12,284 nucleotides of DNA. It comes from Planctomycetota bacterium (GTDB lineage: Bacteria; Planctomycetota; Phycisphaerae; WQYP01). The notes under the pieces are model-generated. The model saw only the letters and a list, made by a program, of their open reading frames with translations. It did no database searches and was not told where the DNA came from. Below, piece after piece: positions 1 to 6,667 of the stretch (its first letter is position 1; each line of letters starts with the position of its first letter). Both the position numbers and the translations under genes were made by a program. The stretch is taken from assembly GCA_021828925.1 (NCBI GenBank), contig JAJZCT010000037.1, positions 1 to 12,284 on the forward strand, read 5' to 3'.

Positions 1-211
1 CATAAATGTCGAATCATTCCATGCATGGCTGTGAAAGTAATTTCCATTTATTACCACGTCAATTTGACAGCCGATGCTAAAAGCTGGAAGGGCCTTGTTT
101 ATCGACGCAATAGGACTGGGCGGCGAAAGTCACACCGCCCGCCACAGGAAACTGAGATTAAGCCGCATAAGAATACACCGGCTGAAACCGTACTGCTATC
201 GAATAAAATAT

Positions 212-240
212 TTGATTTTTATTGCGGCTTTCGGTAAAGT
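212..240 (+). promoter_or_regulatory. Possible sigma-70-type promoter for the exported protein gene
   Basis: TTGATT (212-217) and TAAAGT (235-240) are separated by 17 bp. Each matches four of six positions of the TTGACA/TATAAT consensus. The A/T-rich tract just upstream (198-211) could act as an UP element. Transcription from here would give a leader of about 105 nt that includes the hairpin at 302-338. This is a consensus match by eye only, and planctomycete promoters are poorly defined. Confidence 0.25.
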
Positions 241-301
241 AGTTATTTGGTTATGGGTTGAAATCAACGGTTTTCAGAAATGGGTTGACCAAAACGGGCG
301 T

Positions 302-338
302 CCGGCAAACGTCGCACATGATGTGTGATGTTTGCCGG
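302..338 (+). promoter_or_regulatory. 17-bp hairpin next to the Shine-Dalgarno of the exported protein gene
   Basis: Bases 302-318 pair with 322-338 along the whole length: 15 Watson-Crick pairs plus two G-U pairs (311/329 and 314/326), leaving a 3-nt loop TGA at 319-321. The outer arms CCGGCAAAC and GTTTGCCGG are a perfect 9-bp match. No T-run follows, so it does not look like an intrinsic terminator. The AAGGA Shine-Dalgarno at 340-344 starts one base after the stem, and the GTG start is at 354. It could act as an mRNA stabiliser, as a translational control element or, in DNA, as an operator palindrome. Confidence 0.7.
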
Positions 339-353
339 CAAGGATGAACTCCC

Positions 354-1226
354 GTGGAAAGGACAATGGACGTGTCCGGATTTCAAAGCCCCACTTTCCC
401 CTGCTGTGCCAACTTCCCGGCATGGCAACGATCTTTCAAGAATATTATTTCGTTCGTAGCGCTGGTGGCAACTTGTTGCGCGACCGCCGCGGCAGATGCA
501 TCGACGACCATAACATGGAGCTTCGCAGCTCCGGCCGGAGCGCTGCCGACAACCGAATCGTATACCGGCCAAATCACCGCCGGTGCGGCACTGCCGGGAA
601 ATCCGAGCCTTACCATCGCCGCCACCGGTTACGAGTCTCAAAAGCAGGGAAGAAAACAGGCACTTATCTCCGCCGCGGACCTGTTTGGCAAGACCGTCAA
701 CCAAACCGTCAATGGTCTGGGGCTTGCTGACAGTTCGCTGCCCTATCCGCTGCCCGGCACCGATCAGCCGAATAAGGAGTTATTTAGATACGCGGCAACG
801 GTCAAAAAAATTAAGACAACGTATGTCGGCTATGTGCAATTTGATTTAGCCGCCCTGATTGAATTGGCATCACAAACCAGTTCAGTCAAAACCGCAACAC
901 TCGGCGTGTTTATTTCCAGTATCAGTGGCCCCGATGTTGCGAAAGTGTGGTACGGAAAAAATCCGGGGAAGGCCGGCACGTATTTGAAAACATTAAAGCT
1001 CTCCACGGGCAACAGTTCGACTTCCACAACTTTTCTGCTTGATAACCTCAACAGCACTCAGCACTATCTCACAATCAAGCCCGCATCCGGGCAATTTTTC
1101 GTTGATGCAATCACGTTGACAATGCCCGCTTCCGCATCGGCCGTTGCGACGCCCCCCACCGCCATTCTGGTGCTGACCGGTTCGGCCGCAATGGGCTTGA
1201 TGCTCCTGGCCCGCCGCCGCAGATAA
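354..1226 (+). CDS. Exported protein with PEP-CTERM-like C-terminal sorting tail
   Basis: This 290-residue protein has unknown function. I chose the GTG start because AAGGA (340-344) lies 9 nt upstream. An in-frame ATG at 366 would sit only 2 nt after a GGA. After about 26 residues there is a hydrophobic stretch (about 31-47) ending in an Ala-rich ATAAADA segment near residue 49, typical of a Sec signal peptide. The body is rich in Ser, Thr, Gly and Ala. The segment about 162-200 (containing GYVQFDLAAL) faintly recalls the beta-sandwich repeats of planctomycete extracellular and carbohydrate-binding proteins, but this is weak. The C-terminus has the three parts of a PEP-CTERM/exosortase signal: a Pro-containing ATPPTA motif (about 266-271), a hydrophobic helix and a final RRRR. 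In that family the tail directs processing and surface or matrix attachment by exosortase. Here the exact PEP triplet is absent, so the assignment rests on architecture. No exosortase gene is in the window. Confidence 0.75.
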   Translation: MERTMDVSGFQSPTFPCCANFPAWQRSFKNIISFVALVATCCATAAADASTTITWSFAAPAGALPTTESYTGQITAGAALPGNPSLTIAATGYESQKQGRKQALISAADLFGKTVNQTVNGLGLADSSLPYPLPGTDQPNKELFRYAATVKKIKTTYVGYVQFDLAALIELASQTSSVKTATLGVFISSISGPDVAKVWYGKNPGKAGTYLKTLKLSTGNSSTSTTFLLDNLNSTQHYLTIKPASGQFFVDAITLTMPASASAVATPPTAILVLTGSAAMGLMLLARRRR

Positions 1227-1357
1227 AATGATTCGGCATTGGGGATTTTGCGCCGATTGATGGAGTTGGGTATTTGACCCTCCGCGTTTGATCCTCTATT
1301 CTTATGCGCTTGTTGATTTTGTTGTAGTAACAAGGCTTATAGCAAAAGGTAAAGTAG

Positions 1358-2380
1358 ATGTCAGGAAACGAAACCACACTGAAAATATATTATGAGAATG
1401 AAGCTCCCATTTCCGGACTGGCGGGAAAAACGGTAGCGGTTCTGGGTTATGGTTCACAGGGTCACGCCCATGCCCAAAATCTGCGTGACAGCGGCGTGAA
1501 GGTTATCGTGGCCAATCGCCGCGACTCGGCCAATGGAAAACTGGCCATTGAACACGGCTTTGATCCCATGCCCATAGCGGACGCCGTCAAAGCCGCTGAT
1601 CTGATTATCGCAACGCTGCCTGATGAATTGCAGCCGGAAATTTACGCCCGCGACATCGGTCCGCATCTCAAGGCAGGCAAGACATTCGGCGCAACGCATG
1701 GGTTCGGCATTCACTTTAAGCAAATCGTCCCACCGAAGGATGTCGATGTCGTCATGATAGCCCCCAAAGGTCCGGGGCATCTGGTACGAAGCGAATATGT
1801 CAAGGGTGGCGGCGTGCCCTGTCTGGTCGCGGTGCATCAGGACGCCAGCGGCCATGCCATGAAAACGGCCCTGGCGTGGGGTAATGGTGTTGGTGGAGCC
1901 CGGGCCGGGATTATCGAAACGAGTTTCAAAAATGAGTGTGAAACAGATCTGTTCGGTGAACAGGCGGTTTTGTGCGGTGGTCTTTCCGCGTTGATCAAGG
2001 CGGGCTTTGAAACGCTGGTAAAAAATGGGTACCCGCCTGAAATGGCCTATTTTGAATGCGTGCATGAAGTCAAACTTATTGTCGATCTGATTTATCAGGG
2101 CGGCTTGAATTACATGCGTTACAGCATCAGCAATACGGCGGAGTATGGCGACCTTACACGAGGCCCGCGTATTGTTACGGAAGAAACCAAAAAGGAAATG
2201 CAGAAGATTCTCGATGAAATCACGTCGGGTAAATTCGCCGCGGAATGGATGGCCGAGCACCGCGCCGGCAAGCCGAAGTTTAAAGCACTTTATGAAGCGG
2301 ACGCCAAACACCCCGTGGAGGTCATTGGCCGTAAATTGCGCAAGATGATGCGTTGGATCAACGCCAAGGAAGTTGACTGA
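1358..2380 (+). CDS. ilvC: Ketol-acid reductoisomerase (class I)
   Basis: Converts 2-acetolactate or 2-aceto-2-hydroxybutyrate to the dihydroxy acids of valine, isoleucine and leucine synthesis, using Mg2+ and NAD(P)H in the cytosol. It is 340 residues long, the usual class I length. The N-terminal Rossmann domain has GYGSQG at 30-35. Other visible residues are the active-site His114 (ATHGFG), Lys137 in APKGPG, and the metal-binding acids Asp197/Glu201 (DLFGE) and Glu233/Glu237 (ECVHE), followed by [10 protein letters not shown] (256-265). The ATG start has AAAAGG at 1344-1349, 8 nt upstream. The cofactor loop (residues 52-61, [10 protein letters not shown]) differs from the common GLR-x-G-S-x-S-W pattern: Asn stands where NADPH enzymes usually have the last loop Ser, and an Asp is present. 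NADPH versus NADH preference is therefore uncertain. No other ilv or leu gene is adjacent. The VOC gene follows after 46 bp, so the two are probably co-transcribed. Confidence 0.97.
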   Translation: MSGNETTLKIYYENEAPISGLAGKTVAVLGYGSQGHAHAQNLRDSGVKVIVANRRDSANGKLAIEHGFDPMPIADAVKAADLIIATLPDELQPEIYARDIGPHLKAGKTFGATHGFGIHFKQIVPPKDVDVVMIAPKGPGHLVRSEYVKGGGVPCLVAVHQDASGHAMKTALAWGNGVGGARAGIIETSFKNECETDLFGEQAVLCGGLSALIKAGFETLVKNGYPPEMAYFECVHEVKLIVDLIYQGGLNYMRYSISNTAEYGDLTRGPRIVTEETKKEMQKILDEITSGKFAAEWMAEHRAGKPKFKALYEADAKHPVEVIGRKLRKMMRWINAKEVD

Positions 2381-2426
2381 GCCGAAAATATCGTACTGCC
2401 CTGATAAAACGAACGGAGCGCAAAGG

Positions 2427-2861
2427 GTGACAATTAAATTAACCAGCGGCTTGGATCATGTGGCTATCGCCGCCGATAACACTGAGCAGATGGTGCAATG
2501 GTACAGTCGGATGCTTGGCATGATCATTCTGGCGCAGACGGAACCGATGGAAAGCACCGGGCAGCGCACGTATCTGATCGGTCCGCCCACATGCCGCAAT
2601 GCCTTTGGCGGCATGATGCTGGAAATCATGCCGCGCAACGAGCATGTTCGCCGACCGCGCGAAAGCCATGATCCCGGTATCAGCCACGTTGCCTGGATGG
2701 TTGAAGATTTTGATGAAGCCTATACGCACCTCGCCGGACAGGGCGTGGGATTCGTTGGATCGGTGGTTGGAGCCGTGGGCGGCGGCAGACTGATTTCGTT
2801 TGTTGATTGCGAAGGCAATCTCATGCAAATTGTAGAACGTAAAAAGCCATTAAACCGTTGA
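2427..2861 (+). CDS. VOC superfamily (glyoxalase/bleomycin-resistance fold) protein
   Basis: 144 residues with two VOC half-domains. The pattern LDHVAI (9-14) to MLEIM (64-68), then ISHVAW (85-90) to GNLMQIVER (130-138), gives the usual metal-ligand positions His11, Glu66, His87 and Gln134. Gln instead of the more common Glu at the fourth position occurs in parts of the family. VOC proteins include glyoxalase I, methylmalonyl-CoA epimerase, ring-cleaving dioxygenases and fosfomycin or bleomycin resistance proteins. The substrate cannot be told from this sequence. I chose the GTG at 2427 because GGAG (2415-2418) lies 8 nt upstream and the fold begins at once. A longer frame from a TTG at 2373 would overlap the end of ilvC and lacks a site. 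It sits between ilvC and the S49 peptidase gene, all on the plus strand. Confidence 0.85.
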   Translation: MTIKLTSGLDHVAIAADNTEQMVQWYSRMLGMIILAQTEPMESTGQRTYLIGPPTCRNAFGGMMLEIMPRNEHVRRPRESHDPGISHVAWMVEDFDEAYTHLAGQGVGFVGSVVGAVGGGRLISFVDCEGNLMQIVERKKPLNR

Positions 2862-2899
2862 CAAAACTGCACCGTGCAACTTTTACCGGGACAAGCTTT

Positions 2900-3946
2900 A
2901 TGCGGCAAACGGATACATTATCGGGGCGTGCCAGAAAGTTGATGATACGCACCGGACGGGTTGCGGTTGCGGGCGGCCTGTTGCTTTCGCTTCTGGCGCT
3001 CACCGGTTGCAGTAACCGCACGATTCAGATCAGTCTGGTGCCGACCCACGGCGGAATTCATCCGCGGATGGTAAGGAAAAGTTCGCACTGGTTTGTCAAC
3101 AATCGTATTGCCATCGTCAATATCAGCGGCATGCTCATGGACGGATCGGCCGGCGGACTTTTGGGCGGCGGACACAATCCCGTCAGTGATCTCAAGGAGA
3201 CCCTGACCCGTATCGAGCATGACTCTCGCGTAAAAGCCGTGGTATTGCGGATGAATACACCCGGTGGGACGGTGACATCCAGTGCCATGATGTACCATGA
3301 GATTCTTGCATTCAGACGGAAAACACACATGCCGGTCATTGCGTCGATGATGGATGTTTGCGCCAGCGGCGGATATTATGTGTCTTGCGCCGCGAGTTAT
3401 CAGATGGCGTACCCGACGACTATTACCGGTTCCATTGGCGTGATCGTCCAGTTGTTCAATTTTCACCGCACCCTGCGTTATCTCGGCGTGCAGGCACCGG
3501 TTTTTGTCAGCGGACCAAATAAAGACACCGCTTCGCCATTTCATGCCATGACACCGGAAAACAAAAGAATCATTCAGGGATTTGTCTCGCAGTTTTATGC
3601 GAGATTTCTTAAGATTGTTAAAAAGACACACCCGGCGGTAAATCCCATGGATTGGCCGGAGTTGACCGACGGCCGCCCCGTTACCGGTGAGGATGCTTTT
3701 CACGATCATCTGATCAATGGCCTGGGGGGCTTGGAATCGGCGATTAAATTGGCTAAAAAAATGGCTCATATTCGCCATGCCAATGTGGTAATCTACAAAC
3801 GCTACAGCCAGTCCAGCGGATCCATCTATGCCCGAAGCAATATGCCGCCGCCGCGCAGCACGCAATTTAATTTAATGAACCTGAACCTCGATGGTGCGGA
3901 TATGAGTGCGCTGTTGCATCCGAATTTCTTTTATATGTGGCAGTAG
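2900..3946 (+). CDS. sppA: S49 family signal peptide peptidase, predicted lipoprotein (SppA-like)
   Basis: Membrane-bound serine protease of the SppA/protease IV family, which degrades cleaved signal peptides and possibly other membrane peptides. Counting from ATG 2900 (348 residues), there is a basic N-region, a hydrophobic core (about 22-34) and a lipobox LTGC with Cys37, so it is probably a lipidated protein. The S49 domain begins near NNRIAIVNISG (67-77). The nucleophile is Ser156 in CASGGYY, and Lys208 in SGPNKDTASPF fits the general base. Their spacing of 52 residues equals that of the Ser147/Lys199 pair of Bacillus subtilis SppA. The single-domain length matches short SppA proteins rather than the double-length E. 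coli enzyme. The start is uncertain: the frame is open from a TTG at 2858 that overlaps the VOC stop, and ATG 2942 would give a compact 23-residue lipoprotein signal. ATG 2900 has only a weak GGGA upstream. The gene is probably in one operon with the VOC gene and ends 19 bp from the opposing rmuC. Confidence 0.9.
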   Translation: MRQTDTLSGRARKLMIRTGRVAVAGGLLLSLLALTGCSNRTIQISLVPTHGGIHPRMVRKSSHWFVNNRIAIVNISGMLMDGSAGGLLGGGHNPVSDLKETLTRIEHDSRVKAVVLRMNTPGGTVTSSAMMYHEILAFRRKTHMPVIASMMDVCASGGYYVSCAASYQMAYPTTITGSIGVIVQLFNFHRTLRYLGVQAPVFVSGPNKDTASPFHAMTPENKRIIQGFVSQFYARFLKIVKKTHPAVNPMDWPELTDGRPVTGEDAFHDHLINGLGGLESAIKLAKKMAHIRHANVVIYKRYSQSSGSIYARSNMPPPRSTQFNLMNLNLDGADMSALLHPNFFYMWQ

Positions 3947-3965
3947 CTTACTCAAATCGCCAACA

Positions 3966-5240
3966 TCAGGCCAATGGATCGTGCCGGATAGTACCATCCA
4001 GATTGAGCATGGTTTCAGCTTGATCGGCGGATAATTCCTGAACATCGCGAAGCTTTGTACCGATGGTTCGGGATTTTCGCGCCGCATCGTCAATGGTAGT
4101 GGAGGCCTGGTCGATTTTCTTCTTCACGGCGTCAAGCAGATCGCCAAATTTTCCAAATTCCGTTTTTACCGCCCCCAGCACTTTCCAGACTTCGCTGGAA
4201 CGCTGCTGAATTGCCAGTGTTCGGAATCCCATTTGCAGGCTGTTGAGCAACGCCGCGAGTGTGGTTGGTCCGGCAATCACCACACGATACTCGCGTTGAA
4301 GCTGTTCCATCAGGGCCACGCGACGAATCACCTCGGCATACAGCCCCTCGCTGGGTAAAAACATAATACCGAAATCGGTGGTGCGGGGCGGATTAAGGTA
4401 TTTGGTTGATATGTCCTGCGCAAAGAGTTTGATGCGCGCTTCCAATGCCCGCCCCGCCGCTTCCATTGCAACGGAGTCCGCCCGATCCTGTGCGGCCCCC
4501 AAGGCTTCAAAATCTTCCTTGGGAAATTTTGAATCTATCGGCAACCAGACCGCGTCCTGCCCCTCTTCCGCCCGCCCCGGCAGCTTAATGGCGAATTCCA
4601 CAACCTCCCCGCTTGATTGCCTGGGTTTGAAGTTCTTTTCAAACTGCCCCGGGCTTAATATCTGCGAAAGCAAATTCTCCACCAGTACTTCACCCCAGGT
4701 TCCGCGCGTCTTTACGTTGGTCATTACCCGCTTTAAATCTCCCACGCTTCCAGCCAGAGATTGCATTTCTCCCAGTCCTTTGTGTACCTGCTCCAGGCGG
4801 TCCGAAACCTGTTTGAACGAATCTCCAAGCCGCTTTTCCAGTGTGCTTTGCAGCTTTTCATCCACTGTCGCCCGCATCTGCTCCAGCTTCAGCGCGTTAT
4901 CCGTCTGAATGGCGGTCAACCGTTGTTCCACCGCATTTCGCACGGCATCGAGCCGCTGCTCGGTTGAAAGCGCCATACCGGCAAGCTGCCGGTTGATACT
5001 GTCGCCCCCAAGCTTGAGATTTGCCGAGAGTTCCTCACGGGCCTTTTGCGCTGCGGAGGTGCTTTCCTCGCGGTTGCGCGCAAGGTCGTCACGGATGGAT
5101 CGCTCCACTTTTTCCAGTGACTTTTCGAGATTTTCCAACTGTGTTTTCAGCGCAGAGCCATTTTGCCGTGTAAGCAGCAGCATCTGCATGACGCTTACCG
5201 CCAGCACCAGCACCAGAATAACCACCAAGAGCGTCAGCAT
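3966..5240 (-). CDS. rmuC: DNA recombination protein RmuC homologue
   Basis: 424 residues with the layout of the RmuC family, whose E. coli member limits recombination at inverted repeats. The biochemical activity is not firmly established, although a PD-(D/E)XK nuclease-like core has been proposed. An N-terminal membrane helix (about 2-23) is followed by a long charged, heptad-like coiled coil (about 27-165). The conserved domain begins with KTRGTWGE (177-184), then VENLLSQIL, GEVVEFAIKLPG, a PIDSKFP motif and, later, GIMFLPSEGLYAE and AGPTTLAALLNSL, which are family hallmarks. A GGAG lies 5 nt before the ATG. It is the last gene of the reverse cluster, 70 bp after the ruvC stop. That fits co-expression of two DNA-structure-processing proteins. 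Confidence 0.93.
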   Translation of the reverse strand: MLTLLVVILVLVLAVSVMQMLLLTRQNGSALKTQLENLEKSLEKVERSIRDDLARNREESTSAAQKAREELSANLKLGGDSINRQLAGMALSTEQRLDAVRNAVEQRLTAIQTDNALKLEQMRATVDEKLQSTLEKRLGDSFKQVSDRLEQVHKGLGEMQSLAGSVGDLKRVMTNVKTRGTWGEVLVENLLSQILSPGQFEKNFKPRQSSGEVVEFAIKLPGRAEEGQDAVWLPIDSKFPKEDFEALGAAQDRADSVAMEAAGRALEARIKLFAQDISTKYLNPPRTTDFGIMFLPSEGLYAEVIRRVALMEQLQREYRVVIAGPTTLAALLNSLQMGFRTLAIQQRSSEVWKVLGAVKTEFGKFGDLLDAVKKKIDQASTTIDDAARKSRTIGTKLRDVQELSADQAETMLNLDGTIRHDPLA

Positions 5241-5310
5241 TGCATCTCCGCGCCTAAGCGTCTACCGCGTACAGTTCCAACATATCCACAGCCATGAAAA
5301 TTGCCAATGT

Positions 5311-5796
5311 TCAGGGACTTATGCGAGTAAGCCGGTTCGCCAGCACCCAGGCAATGGCAATGGCGTCCGCCGTGTCAGCCGGCGTTGGCGGTTTTGGCAA
5401 ATGGCACAACATCATGACCGATTTCTGAATCTGGGCCTTACCGGCATGGCCATTGCCGGTGATCATTTTCTTCACCAGTGTGCTGGGTAAATGAGTAATG
5501 GGCACATCGGCCTGCGAGGCGGCCAGCAGAATCACACCTCGTGCGTGTCCCATGAGAATGGCCGTTCGTGGATGCTTATAATGTGCATACAGTTGCTCAA
5601 CGCCCATTTGATCAATCGCAAATTCTTTCAATAAATCGGCGACCTGCTGATGCAGTTCGACCAGACGGCGGGAGGCGTCCATTCGCGGGTTCAACCGAAT
5701 AACCCCCGCTTCTTTCAGCGCAGGCTGAAATCGTTTGGCCTCCACCACCGCATAACCGGTGAGATGCAATCCCGGATCAATACCTAATATCCGCAT
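5311..5796 (-). CDS. ruvC: Holliday junction resolvase RuvC
   Basis: Endonuclease that cuts four-way DNA junctions made during recombination, acting with RuvAB. It is 161 residues long, close to the usual 160-190. The four acidic catalytic residues are in place: Asp7 (GIDPG), Glu67 (VEQLY), Asp141 and Asp144 (ADTADAIAIAW), compared with Asp7, Glu66, Asp138 and Asp141 of the E. coli enzyme. Tyr70 stands at the position of the stacking Phe69 of E. coli RuvC. The middle section (HYKHPRTAILMGHARG, 72-87) differs from the usual N-x-x-S-A-L-x-L-G-Q-A-R-G but keeps the ARG and the later VKKMITGNG and AGKAQIQ segments. A GGAG lies 5 nt before the ATG. No ruvA or ruvB is nearby. It lies 61 bp downstream of ispF on the same strand and is probably part of the same transcript. 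Confidence 0.95.
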   Translation of the reverse strand: MRILGIDPGLHLTGYAVVEAKRFQPALKEAGVIRLNPRMDASRRLVELHQQVADLLKEFAIDQMGVEQLYAHYKHPRTAILMGHARGVILLAASQADVPITHLPSTLVKKMITGNGHAGKAQIQKSVMMLCHLPKPPTPADTADAIAIAWVLANRLTRISP

Positions 5797-5857
5797 GAAG
5801 ACTCCAATGTGCGGTTGTCCCCCGCGCCCGCCTGAAAATGTGCTTGATGCACCGCTT

Positions 5858-6343
5858 CTACGCCTCGCGCTTTAACAGGGCGACGCAGTGGCACGCAATG
5901 GCCTGTTCCCGCCCTGTTGCATCCACGGTTTCGTTGGTCTTCCCTTTGATATTGACGAATTCCGCCGCCACCTGCAATAACTCCGAGACTCGGCGCTGCA
6001 TGGCCGGTTTATGCGGCGAAATTTTGGGACTTTGTGCGATAATCACCACATCAACATTGTTGATCGTCCAACGTGTTTTTTTCAGTTCGACCATGGTGTG
6101 TTCCAGCAGACGAGCCGAATCAATACCGTGATATTGCGGATCAGAATTTGGAAATAACTGCCCAACATCCGGCAAACCCGCCGCCCCGGTAATGGCATCA
6201 ATCAGAGCGTGAATAACCACATCCGCATCCGAGTGCCCGATCAGCCCGAACGCATGCGGAATGGTTATATTTCCCAAAACCAGTGGCCTGCCCGCTTGCG
6301 TCCGATGCAGGTCATATCCAATTCCAACCCGGTATTCCAGCAT
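5858..6343 (-). CDS. ispF: 2-C-methyl-D-erythritol 2,4-cyclodiphosphate synthase
   Basis: Cytosolic enzyme of the methylerythritol phosphate (non-mevalonate) isoprenoid pathway. It closes 4-diphosphocytidyl-methylerythritol 2-phosphate into the cyclodiphosphate with loss of CMP. It is 161 residues long, the normal size. The zinc ligands Asp11 and His13 (GYDLHR) and His45 (SDADVVIHAL) match Asp8, His10 and His42 of E. coli IspF. GHSDAD, FPNSDPQYHGIDSARLL and the C-terminal KTNE-x-x-D-x-x-GREQAIA block are family signatures. The KTNE form replaces the TTTE of enterobacteria and also occurs in other bacteria. A GGGGT lies a few bases before the ATG. It is the first gene of the minus-strand cluster ispF-ruvC-rmuC. 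IspD, often its neighbour or fusion partner, is not here. Confidence 0.97.
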   Translation of the reverse strand: MLEYRVGIGYDLHRTQAGRPLVLGNITIPHAFGLIGHSDADVVIHALIDAITGAAGLPDVGQLFPNSDPQYHGIDSARLLEHTMVELKKTRWTINNVDVVIIAQSPKISPHKPAMQRRVSELLQVAAEFVNIKGKTNETVDATGREQAIACHCVALLKREA

Positions 6344-6417
6344 GATCTACCCCAGTCCAGTACAGAAGCGGGAAAACGCCGCGCACAATCAACGCAAACC
6401 CATTACGTTGCTCGAAA

Positions 6418-6447
6418 ATACTAACCGATGCCACCAAACGCTGGCAA
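6418..6447 (-). promoter_or_regulatory. Possible promoter of the ispF-ruvC-rmuC cluster
   Basis: Read on the minus strand, TTGCCA (6447-6442) and TAGTAT (6423-6418) are 18 bp apart. Each matches four of six positions of the sigma-70 consensus. Initiation would fall near 6411, giving a leader of about 70 nt before the ispF ATG. This is a consensus match by eye only. Confidence 0.3.
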
Positions 6448-6608
6448 ATTGCGCATCAGAACAAGGCTGATCATAGAAACCGTTTTTTATCGGATACCAT
6501 TTCACTGCGGCAGCATGTCGAAAATGGCGGGAAATATCCATGTTGGGAAAAAACACCCGCACGGATCAAATCGGCGTCAGATACTCCGCCCTTCGGCAGA
6601 ATATGCGT

Positions 6609-6614
6609 TATAAT
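6609..6614 (+). promoter_or_regulatory. TATAAT -10 element, probable rpoN promoter
   Basis: A perfect TATAAT lies 53 bp upstream of the rpoN ATG. I see no clear TTGACA-like -35 at 16-18 bp (that position reads CTCCGC), so the promoter would be weak, activator-dependent or read by another sigma factor. Initiation near 6621 would give a leader of about 47 nt consisting mostly of the hairpin at 6631-6649 and the Shine-Dalgarno. Confidence 0.45.
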
Positions 6615-6630
6615 GCGGTCTGGTATGGTG

Positions 6631-6649
6631 CGGCGAAAGGATTTCGCCG
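6631..6649 (+). promoter_or_regulatory. Perfect 8-bp hairpin in the rpoN leader
   Basis: CGGCGAAA (6631-6638) and TTTCGCCG (6642-6649) are perfect inverted repeats around a 3-nt loop GGA. The AGG of the rpoN Shine-Dalgarno (6657-6659) follows 7 nt after the stem, and the ATG is at 6668. There is no T-run, so it is not a terminator. Its place between the TATAAT and the ribosome binding site suggests mRNA stability or translational control, or a protein-binding palindrome in DNA. Confidence 0.6.
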
Positions 6650-6667
6650 ATTGAACAGGTAGGTTTA

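Larger units (their letters stand above)
1..353. other. Leader region without a supportable gene
   Basis: I see no coding region here. The short open frames (about 70-85 codons) have no good ribosome binding site and compositions that do not look like a protein. A 6-bp inverted repeat (GGGCGG at 118-123, CCGCCC at 135-140) has no T-run after it, so it is not a convincing terminator. The stretch 198-230 is markedly AT-rich. No tRNA-like cloverleaf was found by eye. The useful content is the possible promoter and the long hairpin listed separately, both upstream of the exported protein gene. Confidence 0.5.
6344..6667. other. Divergent promoter region between ispF and rpoN
   Basis: 324 bp without a supportable gene. 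The open frames crossing it (for example about 100 codons on the minus strand from 6770) are shadows extending from rpoN. It must carry the promoters of two diverging transcripts. Candidate elements for each are listed separately: TTGCCA/TAGTAT for ispF, and TATAAT plus a leader hairpin for rpoN. No tRNA, terminator with T-run, or good -24/-12 sigma-54 site (GG-N10-GC in the full consensus context) was found by eye. Confidence 0.6.

Noticed and set aside
118..140. GGGCGG/CCGCCC inverted repeat as a terminator
   Set aside because: Only 6 bp with an 11-nt loop and no following T-run. No upstream gene is visible for it to terminate.
264..704. Minus-strand open frame (146 codons) over the leader and start of the exported protein gene
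   Set aside because: It overlaps a plus-strand gene with signal peptide and sorting tail, and its translation is Arg/Gly/Cys-rich without any domain.
1231..1252. Possible sigma-54 (-24/-12) promoter upstream of ilvC
   Set aside because: The GG and GC elements are 13 nt apart instead of the strict 10, and the surrounding consensus does not fit.
1309..1343. CTTGTT/AACAAG repeat and a TTGATT-N18-TTATAG match as an ilvC promoter or operator
   Set aside because: The predicted start would remove the ribosome binding site at 1344-1349, and the repeat is short with a 14-nt loop. Support is too weak for a feature.
1454..2311. Long minus-strand open frame (285 codons) opposite ilvC
   Set aside because: It lies entirely antisense to a clear ilvC. 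Its translation has no recognisable domain and a His/Arg/Cys-rich composition typical of a shadow frame.
2918..3865. Long minus-strand open frame (315 codons) opposite the S49 peptidase gene
   Set aside because: Antisense to an intact, motif-bearing gene. Its composition (many Arg, His, Ile) is that of a shadow frame and it has no family signature.
4378..4908. Plus-strand open frame (176 codons) opposite rmuC
   Set aside because: Very Ser-, Arg- and Cys-rich translation, antisense to rmuC, with no domain. It is a shadow frame.
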